A stretch of DNA of 64,000 nucleotides from Gymnothorax reevesii (lineage: Eukaryota > Chordata > Actinopteri > Anguilliformes > Muraenidae), in assembly GCA_029721435.1 (NCBI GenBank), contig CM056580.1:70953367-71017366 (forward strand). Reading direction: 5' to 3'. The position numbers and the translations under genes were made by a program. Shown here in pieces: positions 37,768 through 49,231 of the stretch. Positions within the stretch are counted from its first letter, which is position 1; every line of letters starts with the position of its first letter. Below the pieces are notes generated by a model, which did no database searches, was not told where the DNA came from, and saw only the letters and a list, made by a program, of their open reading frames with translations.

Positions 37768-38720
37768 AAAAGCACTCGGAGAGCGCAGACCTCCGCCAAG
37801 CACAACATTTCCCTCCATATTGCGACTTTCACCATAGATATTAGTCTTACATTTATTTTATCTTCATTTTTAGATTCCTTGACCATGTAAACATGGCAAT
37901 TTGATTCATAATGCTCTATCAATATTAGTCCCACACCGTCTAGGCTGTTTAAAGATGTCTGTTTGTTTCTAGCTTCATTTGTTTTTTTTTTTCTCTTATG
38001 ATGCAACTTTTCCCCTCATGTTGTGATTTACACATAAATATTAGTCCTACATTTATTTTATCTATTTTTTTTTTCAGATTCCCTGACCAAGAAAACATAC
38101 CATTAGCAACTGAATTCATAATGATATCAATATTAGTTCAGTAGTTATTCACGAAAATCAAATTTTCCGTAATGGTGGTTTTGTTCTGGATCTAGTTCCC
38201 TGGCTTTTGAAGATACAGTAAATCCGGTGACACCTTCCTAATTCTGCAATATCTTGGCTATATAATGGTGTTTGTCGCATGTTTGTAGCTTCATTTGTTC
38301 TCCTCCTATGATGAAAGTTCCGAAGGTCCCCTACTTTCGTATTCTGGATCATAGTATCATAGTATCTGGAAGTATTCCATTTTCAGGATCAGTCTTTGGT
38401 ATATTGTAGAACATGTTCGAAACTTGTCCTGTATTTTTTTTCAAAGAGCCGTGACCATTTTTGGTGGAGTTATATGCATAAATGTCGAAAATGGCCCTAT
38501 CTTCCAATGTTAAAGAATCCTTTAAAATATTCCTGGATCCAGACGGAGATCCGGATCACTTCCAAAATCTAATCATTTCTTCCTTATACCAATCTGTACA
38601 ATCCCTGAAAATTTCATCAAAATCTGTCCATAACTTTTTGAGTTATTTTGGAAACCAACAGACAAACAAACAAACTAACAAACAAACCCAGGCAAAAACA
38701 TAACCTCCTTGGCGGAGGTA
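37768..38720 (+). mobile_element. Hairpin-ended element H (CCTCCGCCAAG / CTTGGCGGAGG)
   Basis: The left side has GCACTCGGAGAGCGCAG then ACCTCCGCCAAG (37790-37801). The right end has a tight hairpin ACCTCC-TTGGC-GGAGGT (about 38702-38718) whose right arm also pairs with the left motif. Next to the hairpin is an ACAA-type tetranucleotide tract (38659-38689). The body holds at least two related units around 37820-38110, with ATATTAGTCCTACATTTATTTTATC and a CTGACCA block. It follows the plan of the ACAAG elements with a different tract and end sequence. Confidence 0.65.
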
Positions 38721-38894
38721 ATAAGTCAAGCCGTTCTTATGGGAATTGAGATAAGAACTTGCTGCTAACATTCCTGGAGCCCAGAGCAGTTCTGCCATTG
38801 ATTTCTGGACCCTGTGCCTTTTCCATGTAGCACCTATGAACTTTATGGGGAGAATACTACAGTTTTAGGAATGCACCCTGCGGTCATCCACCGA

Positions 38895-39409
38895 CAGCAA
38901 TTGTCAAGTTTTTTTTTTTTTTTTTTTTTTTTTATAAATTTGGCATCTCCAATCCCACCCGAATTTGGAATGCCCAATTGGGGAACTATGTACAAAGCTT
39001 GCTCGTATGCGACCCCTTGCTGCCAACTCAGGATAGTGAAGACGGTTCACGGCTCTCCTCCGAAGCACGTGCCTGTCAGCCACTGATTCTTATACACTCG
39101 CTGGTTGAATCTTCGCAAGTTCAGAGCGAGGGCGGAGGATACCCGGACATGAACCAAGCCGGAGTCTTCCTGACGAGCGCCCGTCTGGCCAACAGGAGGC
39201 GCTGGAGCAACGAACGAAGCTGTATCGAATACCCAAATCCGGCAGTCCCTTCCCAATTTGTAACCCTGTAGCGCGATAGCCAATTGTGCGCTACTCTGAA
39301 AAAGCTGCCGACCCCTGCCGGTGGGTACGCCGAGGCTCGATCACCTCTGCACTGCAGCGCAGTGCCTTAACCGTGTGAGCCACCCGGCAGCTCAGCAATT
39401 GTCAAGTTT
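38895..39409 (-). mobile_element. tRNA-type SINE with 17-bp target duplications
   Basis: A retroposed copy on the minus strand. CAGCAATTGTCAAGTTT lies at 38895-38911 and again, unchanged, at 39393-39409. The copy ends in a long A tail (T run at 38912-38932 on plus). Its head, just inside 39392, reads GAGCTGCCGGGTGGCTCACA, then GGTTAAGGCACTGCG and GTGATCGAGCC, compatible with tRNA A and B boxes. Length is about 480 bp. The perfect duplication and long tail suggest a recent insertion. Short reading frames here are not genes. Confidence 0.85.
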
Positions 39410-41592
39410 GACTGAAGCAATTTTAATTCAATTATTTACTAAACAATGACAAGCAGGCAGCAAAAAAGATCATAAATCCCAAGTAAACGAAGCACAAGCA
39501 CAAACAAATTAACCTTTGCGGATATCTTTATTGTTTACTTATTGCATCAGATGTGAATTATGCAAATATTGTTTGGTTGGAACAGGTAGTGTGGAAATGA
39601 ATACAAAAGAGCTGTGAGCAGTCTCTTCCTTGTGCCATAACAGTTGATAAAGCTTTGCCTGTGATCTCTCAGAGGTGAATTCCTCCAATCAGCAGGACTG
39701 TGTTTCCCACGGTTCGGCGAAGGTAATTCTGCTGGATTACATGCACCACGCTCACTCTTCTCACAAATCAGGAGGGTGGGGAGGCCTGGAACCCATTAAA
39801 ACAAGCGTCTCACCAAAGATGCTGAGGATGGAGGGACACATTAACGGTTTCAAACTGGCTCTGACTGAGCAAGGAAGGCATAATCTAATCTCTGGAGGCA
39901 GACAGTGCAAAATATACCTCATGACATATGATAGATATGAGTGAAAAGCTCAGTGACCCAATGCATTCAACAAAAATCCAGTTGGGTATCTCCTCTAAAA
40001 TAACTCCCACAATCTCAGGCATATAGTTGTTGGATGGAGGGACAGCCAATGAACAGAAATTATAATTCCTCCAAAACATACAAAATACCATCACTAGTAC
40101 ACTGTACACACTATTATATTTAGAAGGTCGATTGTCGAAAATCACACAGCTTTGGTTCATGGTAAGGTTCAGATTCAATTATAAAACTAACAGACAAAAG
40201 TTTTGGAACACCAATAATTTTCAAGCAGTCAGAGTAATAAAAATGAAATTAGTCTTTAAATAAAAAAAAAATCTTCTGCTGTGATGACTGCCAAGCAGAG
40301 TCTTTTTTCTTAACATGGTAGTCATACGGTACTGAGAATTCACTAAACACCATCCTCGAAGTTCCCAAGGATACGCTGCAATTGTGGTTCTCTCCTTGAT
40401 TTTCCTGTTAAATTTTCATTAGTCTTGGTTGATTTTACATTCTTTGCAGGAAAACTGAAATAATTTATTGACATGTTCTTTTGCTAAATACTAATGTCAC
40501 CATCCTGCAAGATAACAGATATGTTTTGACATCTCAAGATTCTCAGCATACATTGAGCTATTTGAGGCAATTTACCGGTGTTAAACCAGCTGATACTTTA
40601 CTATAACATAGACAAAAACACTGGTTAGTGAGAATAACTCCCCCTCTATAAAGTATATCAAACAAACACAACACGTTCAACTATTACAGGCAGGAGATCT
40701 GCGATACATCTGGGCACCTGCAGCTCAAAGATTACAGTTTCAGAAACAATCCCTCATACGCTGTTAAGACAACAAAAAAAAAAATCATAAAGCCATTTCA
40801 TAAAGTTCTTAAACCCCAGACAAATCCAGTCATATTCACAAATACAGGAAGTGATTTTAGGGTTTCTGAATCTCATCAGCACAGGATGTCATCTTGGCCC
40901 GAAGGGAAGACACGCCGACCAATTATCTGTATCCACGACCACCAGGCACAAAAACAATGACAAAACAGATTTTGTAAAATCTCAGAACATTACATGTATA
41001 AAATACTACCTTTAATTAATGATGAGGTCACTCAGGTGCCCTTTAGTGAGGTGGGTAAGAGCAGAAAAGGTAGATAATCGCACAACTTAGCTTAAAAACT
41101 TTAACATTGCCATCCATGACCATATGAAGCAGCCAAAAATTGATAGGAAGCTAGCCATGGGAAACTTTTGAGAATTACCCTGCAGTTAGTGTAACTGTGT
41201 CCCTTCAACAGCATTTGCATTCAAAAGAAATGGTTGTCAAGATGGGGGGGAAAGGTCAGTAAATTCAAAAGTAGTTTGTCAAGTGGATCTCACAGTCGGG
41301 CAAGAAAATGAAAACCAGCCCCAGGGAAGGTAGCGAGGGAGCCCTGAAGCAGAAGAAAATTAAATTTGATGTTTTATTCATTATAATGAATACAATGGGC
41401 TGTAATAAGCTAATCAAATAATAGATTTTATTGCAATGCTTGAATGATCTACTGTGAGACACTAAGCAGTTTATTTCAATGCACTAAATAATTTCATAAG
41501 TCTAATTAAGACTGATAGCTGCATTGATCGGTAAAGGATGGGTAAAAAATATCATCTTAAAGTTAATGTAATTTGTGTTAAAACTAGACAAA
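39410..41592. other. Unassigned DNA
   Basis: I find no exon or paired repeat ends. Confidence 0.4.
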
Positions 41593-41775
41593 ACAAGTCG
41601 ACATGGTCTACAACATCCCCCGCCAATCGTGTGCTTCCTATTTTTCGAACTCCATCAAGGCCTTTATGGTCTGAAGCTACACACCGAATTTGGTTACTGT
41701 ATCTGTAGTAGTTTCTGAGTAAAGCTGTCCCCTTTATCTCGGACGGACGCACGGAATTCGTGTTGGCGGGGGATA
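41593..41775 (+). mobile_element. Minimal hairpin-ended element F, 183 bp
   Basis: The smallest and simplest of the family. It starts ACAAGTCG (41593), carries ATCCCCCGCCAA at 41615-41626, 22 bp in, and ends TTGGCGGGGGATA (41763-41775), which is the reverse complement of that arm. A short CGGACGGACGCACGG tract (41740-41754) precedes the end. It has only one body unit. Flanks are ...CAAA on the left and AAAAGG on the right, fitting insertion within an A run. Confidence 0.75.
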
Positions 41776-44617
41776 AAAAGGTTATTAAAAGAATGATCAA
41801 GAGTGAGCTGACTCAGAAAGTGCAGTATCAATGTGTACACTTAAAGGCCCTCCATAACCAAATGTCCAAAAGTCCAAGAGAGGTCAGCAACTCTATTCAG
41901 CACAGCAATAAGGAGATATAGTTGCCCTAGCAGCCAAGCCCATTCTAAAATATCTGAAAGCATAAAAGCATTAGCAAGTCTAGGATATATCAGCACTATG
42001 AAGTCAGGGGAAAGCCTTATCTAATACAAGTAATGAGATAAATGAGCACATCAGATCGCAGACTATGACCATCATCTCAAACTGTACAGGCCACAAGCCA
42101 CACAGCAAGTATGAGGAATCGAGCAGTGTCAGTGTATGCCATACAAGCTTTCAGCATGAACGTAAGAACAGTACACTATGGGGGCTACCAATATAAAGGC
42201 AACACAGAATGCCAAAACATAGCTCAACTGATGGCTGGTTTCTTCCATTTAAGCCTTGTCGCTTTAAAATGCAGTTTGATCAGTGAAATTGAATAAAATG
42301 TCAACAATGAAGATAGATTCAATTTAATTTGTAGCATCAACCGGGAAAAAAAAATCTGTATTGCTCATACCTCTGAATTTTAGAAGGAGGAAACCTTTAT
42401 TCATAAGAATAAATCAATAGGAGATTAAAGCAAAAGAACAAAGCTATATGAGATGGCCAACTATCTAGGACAGAGTTTTCATTTTTCAAAGAGGCACTTG
42501 ACCGTTCTTGGCATGATCTTGGAGTGCGATTTTAACAATAACAGATTTGATTTGAAACCAAGTCATTCCGCTGGTATTCCAAGAAGACTGAGCACTAGAT
42601 TTTAGAATATTGCTAACGGGCTTCGCTGCGATTAAAACCAGAGAGAGATCAGTGTGAATAGGCCGGGCTCAAAGTCAGCTTTCCAGCTCATCCCAACAGA
42701 GCTTGATGGGAATGAGTTCTTGGCTCTGCGCAGACCGGCCCATTTCTTTAATTCTGATCCTGACAAACCCTTTATGCACTTCTCACTGTGCAAGGTGCAG
42801 TCATTGTCAGGCCAAAATACATAACAAAGGACTTTCCCCAAAGTTTTGAAAGGACAGAATAATCTGCAATGTCACTGTACACCATCGAATCAGAATTATT
42901 CTTTACAGGAAGCAAGAGGCCCAGATGGATCCAAGGAAACCCTCAGACCAAGGAAAGGCCACACATCTGGGCTATGTGAGCGATGCTAGACTTTCCACAT
43001 GTTGACTAAATTATGTCAATTCTGGACATTGACTGCAGAAGTGGAAGAAGAAGCGGAGGGGAGTAGTTCATAATGAATAAGTTCTCTTTCATTACTGTCA
43101 AGATTCCAGATTTATATGACTGTTCATCCGATATGACAGTGCATTTGAAAAGTAACAGACTTCACATTCAAAAATGCACAACAGCTTTTCAGTGTAACTA
43201 CAGCAGCTCATCTATCTGCTCCATTATCCCTGAAGGGGAATCAACACTGAAAATAAGGAACTGAAAATACTCAGATAAGGAATTTACAAAATATGACTTA
43301 TCAGTTCAATATTTCTTACTTCCTAGTTTCTTAATGACTGTTTTTAAAAGGTTGTGGCCCCTCGGTGTTAGCATAACAATGCATGCAATGAGCAGTTCTC
43401 TGCGGGGCTGATCGGGCTTTGTTTCCGTTTTGTTTCGGCAGCTTCCCCTCCACTGGCAGTACGCTGCTGCAACATTACCACAACATCCCCGAGATAAAAA
43501 CCAGTCAATGACACTATTTATTTTGCAATGGTAGACTCCATGGACCATGCATGGACCATTAGTGATGGATACATTAAAGAACGCAAAAATAAAAAAAAAA
43601 ACAGAAATGGAAATGGAAAAAGGACCAGCATTTAAAATATGCAGCAGAGAGGCGGACCAAGGACGGTTTTAGCCGCCAACAAAAAATATCACACTTCTGT
43701 CACACTTTACTCGTTATTCTGAGAGAAACAGTGCCACCTGGTGTTATCGCACCGATATGGCACGCTTCCGCGAAAAAAGTAGTTTCACAAGTCCTTATAA
43801 AAAGCACAGCGCCCATTCAGTGTCACCGAAATTATGCGAAAACGACGGAAAGTGAGCCAAGTTGGGCTATTTGGCGCCTACAAAGCCAGCTTGTGTGTCG
43901 GAGGGTGATGAGCAATGATAGAAGCCAAAGGCTGGACCAGCTGTCTGCCGGTATCTGACTATTCCAGATGGCAAAATGACACGGAAAAGAAGCTATGTTT
44001 CAGCATGGGCTCAGGGTCTCCATGGAGACAGGCAGGTAAAAAATATGCACCGCCTGCTTAATTTTATGCAGCGATAATCAAGTTCTGGGGAGAATAAGAA
44101 CTCTTCGACCAGCAGTAAAGAATTCCTCAAATTCACAAAAAATGTTCCAATAAGGGAATCAACTTTAGGGACTCAGCAGGTTTAAAGGACATTTAGGGAT
44201 GTTCCTTGGAGCACTACTTGCACTATAAACCCATCGTTACAGTACAACTAAACTTGTAACAAAACTGAAAATTGGCAATGAAACTGAGAATGAACTCCAA
44301 GCAAGGATGCTTAGTAGGAAAGGTCTTGCAGGGCTGCACTCAGTGACCTCACAAATTCATTGATGTCCCAAACAAATGAGATTGAATGCAGAAAAGAAGG
44401 GCAACTCCACAAAGCTCGCACAAAGTATAATTCCAGAGACTAGGATGTACTCTGTTGAATGCCCCAGCAGGGATTAGTGGTGCCCCACCTGCGCTTAGCA
44501 AAGGACAAAGCCCAATATGATCCCCTGTAAAATATTAGCTGCTTGCTTCTGTAACAGAACAAGTGACATGAAGAGGAATTGTAAGGAAATCAATGTAAAA
44601 GATGCCCTTGTCTGATC
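41776..44617. other. Unassigned DNA
   Basis: No exon, RNA gene or transposon ends recognised across this stretch. Confidence 0.4.
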
Positions 44618-45310
44618 TAACAACAACATGACACAACTAGGCTTATGCCGTCGGAGGTGACGGCTGGGGGTATATCCCCGAACGCCCCCAATCCTCCAAT
44701 TCCCCAATCCTTGAATAGACCTTGAAAAGAATTTTATTTGAACTTAATTTCAGGTTAATCGGACAAATGGTTCTGAAGATATGGCCAAAATGGTAATTTT
44801 CCATCACAAAGCGCCACCTGGTGGCAAAATATTGAACCATACAGGTATGATGTCATCATGTGACACATTGTGAGGTCATGACCTCACAGTTGCACATAGT
44901 TTTATGTCAATTGGACAATTGGTTCCAAAGATATGGCAAAAATGGTGAATTTTATGTGACAAAGCTCCACCTTGTGTCAAAATTTTGAATCAAACAGGTA
45001 TAGTGTCATCGTGGGACACATCCTCAGGTCATGACCTTTCATTTGCACTTGATGTGCGGTCAATCGGACAAATATTTCCAGAGACACGATAAAACAGTGA
45101 TTTTTCAGTTTTTGGCCCCTGGTGGCCAATCTAGAAATTGTAAAGAGTCCAAAATCGAATTAGTTCTTCCTCTTTATCATACTTACTTATATGCAGAACA
45201 TGAAATTTCTAATTGAAATACCACTGAAGTTATCACGTTAACACGTAGGGCGGCGCGGCGGCGGTCGGACCAATAACATAATATCCCAGAAACGCCGTTC
45301 GGGGATATAA
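44618..45310 (+). mobile_element. Hairpin-ended element G with about 140-bp tandem units
   Basis: TATATCCCCGAACG (44671-44684) and its exact reverse complement CGTTCGGGGATATA (45296-45309) bound the element. The right arm can alternatively pair locally with ATATCCC at 45281-45287. Three diverged units between them share TCAATTGGACAAATGGTTCC, AAGATATGGCAAAAATGG, CAAAGCGCCACCTGGTGG and TATGATGTCATCATGTGACA. A CGGCGCGGCGGCGG tract precedes the end. The exact left border is uncertain; an ACAACAACATGAC motif lies at 44620-44632. Confidence 0.6.
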
Positions 45311-45787
45311 ATATAATAAACAGAGCTGGCTAATGCGTGAAAGAAGCACAATAAAATACTTTTATAGAACCATCCCGGGCATTTTGTGCAGGAGATAGTG
45401 ACATGACAATGTTCCCTCAAGTTTGGGCTTTCAAATCAAATGTATGACACTCAGATTTCAGGGAAACATGAGAAAAAAAATCTAAACTGATGCAGTAAAG
45501 TCCTTTAATATGTGTACATTAATAAATTTATAATTTTAGCAGCCTGCCTGGATATTTGAGTTGCAATTAAATGATGAATGTAAGCTAAAAGCGCATCTAG
45601 TTGCTAGTACATTACTGTACACCTAAACTGGGTAATAAGGAGACCAGAGTTTGCTTTAAACATCTAAAAACATCTAAAGAGGAACTACTCATGATCTGAG
45701 GCCCACCATCTCAGCAGTGAAGCTTGATTGAGAGATACCAACATTTGGAAATGACAAAGAGGAGTATGTGACCACCTGCACACTAAA

Positions 45788-46593
45788 GGGCCTGGCTACA
45801 CATTCGCGGTTTATAACGCCTGTTAACGCCGCGTGAAAAGCCGCGAAAAACGCTCGGAGCAAACGCTGCATAATACGCAGCGGTCTACACCTTGGCAGGT
45901 AAAGTGGGTGTACACGCTTTGTCCTCCGAGTTAGCTGGAAACTCCTCCCCGAATCTGGTAAAACCAAGTCACTCACTTTTTCATGCAACTGAGAAAACAA
46001 AAGAACTGTAGTCCTTCAGGATAAACTTGCTGTAAAAAAAAAAAAAAAAAATCAATGAAAAAGAGGAAATTGGTGACTAGGCACATTATTTGATGATTAG
46101 TAACTTAGTAATTTCAAAAATGGTTCTAACCTACTTTCCACCAAAATGAGTCACTAGGTTTTACCAGATTAGGGGAGACTTGCACTGTTTTTCTTCACTT
46201 CGATAATCAAACTTTCAGTTTGACTGTCTTCTTCCTTTCGTCCCATTCTGCTTGTAAATGAATGCGAACAGGGTTGTGTCTCAGAGTTTGACAGGATAAT
46301 TGGCCACGTCTTTTTTTTTTTTTAATCTGTCAGGCCTGCAGATCATCAAGTTGGAGTTTCCTGAATTTCTATTGGCTGACTATGAAACACGCTTAACTGT
46401 ACGCGTCGCGTGATACGCTCAACCCCTTTGGAGGTTTCTGAAATTTCACGCGGCGGTGACAGCGCGTTCTGTGTTTCCTGTCCCGCCGATAGACCCGATC
46501 ATTATAAATCAATTACTACAATCAAAGCGTTCTAGCGCCGCGCTTCACGCGGCCGTAACACGCGGCGTAATCCGCGAATGTGTAGCCGGACCT
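45788..46593. mobile_element. CpG-rich TIR element with GGCTACACATTCGCGG ends
   Basis: Left GGCTACACATTCGCGG and right CCGCGAATGTGTAGCC are exact inverted matches, extended inward by GCCGCGTG-containing arms. The terminal 60 bp at both ends are rich in CGCG, GCGGCG and CGTG motifs, contrasting with the AT-rich surroundings. No transposase is encoded. A T run lies at 46311-46324. Class not assigned; no clear target duplication. Confidence 0.7.
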
Positions 46594-47213
46594 ATAGCTG
46601 TTATCAGCAAACGTTAGCACTTTTGAACAAGTTGACATTGAGCAGTCGAGGGGCTTACCAGTTTATTAGTAGCGTTAGTGAATATTGAAAGGTGCATAAT
46701 AGTAATCCTAGCTTTTGCAAAAACCTCCGCTTTAGCCGACTATATTCTTGAGGCAAATATTTAACTTGCCAGCTACAGCGGTTGTGAAGGATTTGACTCA
46801 TATCTTCATTTCGTTCCGTGCACTGGTTATTTCATGCATTCGAAGTGAAGCTTGGGGACTGTTCTTTTTTGCTCTGAATGATGATTGTTTCCCAGAATTC
46901 CCGCAGCTAATGAGATATCATTCAGTAGCGGAGCGTGTGACGGCTGGGTTTGTATCCTTTTGTAAAAGGAAGAGGCCATTCGGCCCGCGGCGGTTCAGCA
47001 TGAAAGATCAAAGAGTGGGGCAGATTATGAAATAAAATCTATTATAGGCCCAACTGCGGGGCAAATTGCCGAAGTGCTTCTCTTATCCGTCCCACCGAAG
47101 TGCGAATAGCAAAACTGCTTCTCTTGTTGCCTCGTTGCGGGCATGATAGCCGATCTCTCCGATTTTTTACTTTGGCTGTAGGAACAATAGGAATGTGTGT
47201 AGCCACCCAAATG
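46594..47213. other. Unassigned DNA
   Basis: I see no gene here; it borders the left end of the older Tc1 element. Confidence 0.4.
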
Positions 47214-47307
47214 CAGTATCTCACAAAAGTGAATACATCTCTCACATTCGACAATTAACTGATTATATCTTTTCAAGGGACAACGTTACATGAATATATA
47301 TAATATA

Positions 47308-48938
47308 CACTCAACAAAAATATAAACGCAACACTTTTGTTTTTGCTCCCATTTGTCATGAGATGGACTCAAAGATCTAAAATTCATTCCAGATACACAA
47401 TATTACCATTTCTCTCAAACATTGTTCACAAATCTGTCTAAATGTGCGATAGTGAGCACTTTTGCTTTGCTGAGACAAATCCATCCCACCTCACAGGTGT
47501 GCCACATCAAGATGCTCATCAGACACCCTGATTGGTGCACAGGTGTACCTTATACTCCCCACAATAAAAGGCCACTCTGAAATGTGCAGTTCTGTCTCAC
47601 AGCAAAATGCCACAGATGGCGCAAGCATTGAGGGAGCATGCAATTGGCAAGCTGACAGCAGGAATGTCAACCAGATCTGTTGCTCGGGGATTGAATGTTC
47701 ATTTCTCCACCATAAGCCGTCTCCAAAGGCGTTTCAGAGAACATGGCAGTACATCCAACCAGCCTCACAACCGCAGACCACGTGTAACCACACCAGCCCA
47801 GGACTTCCACATCCAGCAGGTTCACCTCCAAGATCGTCGGAGACCAGCTACTCAGACAGCTGCTGAAACAATTGGTTTGCATAACCAAAGAATTTCTGCT
47901 CAAACTGTCAGAAACCGCCTCAGGGAAGCTCAACTGCATGCTCGTCGTCCTCATCGGGGTCTTAACCTGACTCCAGATCGTCGCCGTAACAGACTTGAGT
48001 GGGCAAATGCTCACATTCGATGGTGTCTGGCACGTTGGAGAGGTGTTCTCTTCACGGATGAATCTCGGTTTACATTGTTCAGGGCAGATGGCAGACAGCG
48101 TGTGGGGCGTCGTGCGGGTGAGTGCTTTGCTGATGTCAATGTTGTGGATCGAATGGCCCATGGTGGTGGTGGGGTTATGGTATGGGCAGACATCTGTTAT
48201 GGACGAAGAACACAGTTGCATTTTATTGATGGCATTTTGAATGCACAGAGATACCGTGATGAGATCCTGAGGCCCATTGTTGTGCCATACATCCATGAAC
48301 ATCACCTCATGTTTCAGCAAGATAATGCATGGCCCCATGTTGCAAGGATCTGCACACAATTCTTGGAAGCTGAAAATGTCCCAGTTCTTGCATGGCCAGC
48401 ATACTCACCGGACATGTCACCCATTGAGCATGTTGGGGATGTGCTTTACCGGCGTATACGACAGCGCGTACCAGTTCCCACTAATATCCAGCAACTTCGC
48501 ACAGCCATTGAAGAGGAGTGGACCAACATTCCACAGGCCATAATTGACAATCTGATAAACTCTATGCGAAGAAGATGAGTTGCACTGCATGAGGCAAATG
48601 GTGGTCACACCAGATACTGACTGGATCTGAGTCCCCAGACCCCCAATAAAGCAAAAACTGCACATTTCAGGGTGGCCTTTTATTGTGGGCAGTCTAAGGT
48701 ACACCTGTGCACTAATCATGGTGTCTGATGAGCATCTTGATGTGGCACACCTGTGAGGTGGGATGGATTGTCTCAGCAAAGCAAAAGTGCTCACTATCAC
48801 ACATTTAGACAGATTTGTGAGCAATGTTTGAGAGAAATGGTAATATTGTGTATCTGGAATGAATTTTAGATCTTTGAGTCCATCTCATGACAAATGGGAG
48901 CAAAAACAAAAGTGTTGCGTTTATATTTTTGTTGAGTG
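47308..48938 (+). mobile_element. Younger Tc1 element with intact transposase and 285-bp TIRs
   Basis: A complete 1,631-bp element. The left TIR (47308-47592) starts CACTCAACAAAAATATAAAC and the right TIR (48655-48938) is its near-identical inverse; by eye I count about eight differences over 285 bp. TA residues lie outside each end (47306-47307, 48939-48940). It sits in an AT-rich part of the left TIR of an older Tc1. The long TIRs fit the IR/DR group of Tc1 elements. Intact coding and similar TIRs indicate recent insertion. Confidence 0.9.
47607..48578 (+). CDS. Tc1-family DD34E transposase, apparently intact
   Basis: 323 codons without interruption, close to the usual 340 of Tc1 transposases. 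It cuts its element at the TIRs and reinserts it at TA, acting in the nucleus. Residues 1-50 form a helix-turn-helix (IGKLTAGMSTRSVARGLNVH) of the paired-like DNA-binding region, NRRPR at 55-59 is a basic GRPR-like/AT-hook stretch, and a second helix-turn-helix spans about 75-110. The catalytic triad is complete: D151 in FTDESRF, D239 in QQDNAWPH and E274 in SPIEHVGD, with exactly 34 residues between the last two. A glycine-rich HGGGGVMVW block lies at 185-193. The ATG is 15 bp inside the left TIR edge. From memory, this element resembles Tc1 copies reported in both teleosts and lampreys. Confidence 0.92.
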   Translation: MPQMAQALREHAIGKLTAGMSTRSVARGLNVHFSTISRLQRRFREHGSTSNQPHNRRPRVTTPAQDFHIQQVHLQDRRRPATQTAAETIGLHNQRISAQTVRNRLREAQLHARRPHRGLNLTPDRRRNRLEWANAHIRWCLARWRGVLFTDESRFTLFRADGRQRVGRRAGECFADVNVVDRMAHGGGGVMVWADICYGRRTQLHFIDGILNAQRYRDEILRPIVVPYIHEHHLMFQQDNAWPHVARICTQFLEAENVPVLAWPAYSPDMSPIEHVGDVLYRRIRQRVPVPTNIQQLRTAIEEEWTNIPQAIIDNLINSMRRR

Positions 48939-49231
48939 TATATTATATATATATTCAATATATTCATGCATATATATTCAATATATTCTAAAGTAGTCGT
49001 AAAATATGTGTAGCAGTGTATACTTACTGCACTGTCCAAATAATTGAACAAACAGTAATTATTTCCAAAATGGGTGGCAAAAGTGATTCCACACCCCAAT
49101 TGGTAATGGTCAACCAAGCAATGAAACATGTGTTATTCATCATGTTTATGCTGTTGTCTGTTCGACTGGGCCATATGAGGTTGTGTAACGCGTTGAAGGA
49201 TTAAATTGTGGTGCTTTGGGTGCAATGCTCT

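Noticed and set aside
39300..39392. tRNA gene on the minus strand
   Set aside because: The tRNA-like boxes are the head of a SINE with A tail and target duplications; cloverleaf pairing is degenerate.
45238..45420. CpG island promoter
   Set aside because: The GC-rich part is the CGGCG tract of element G and is too short; no transcript start evidence.
47667..48359. 230-codon minus-strand frame
   Set aside because: Antisense shadow of the intact Tc1 transposase.
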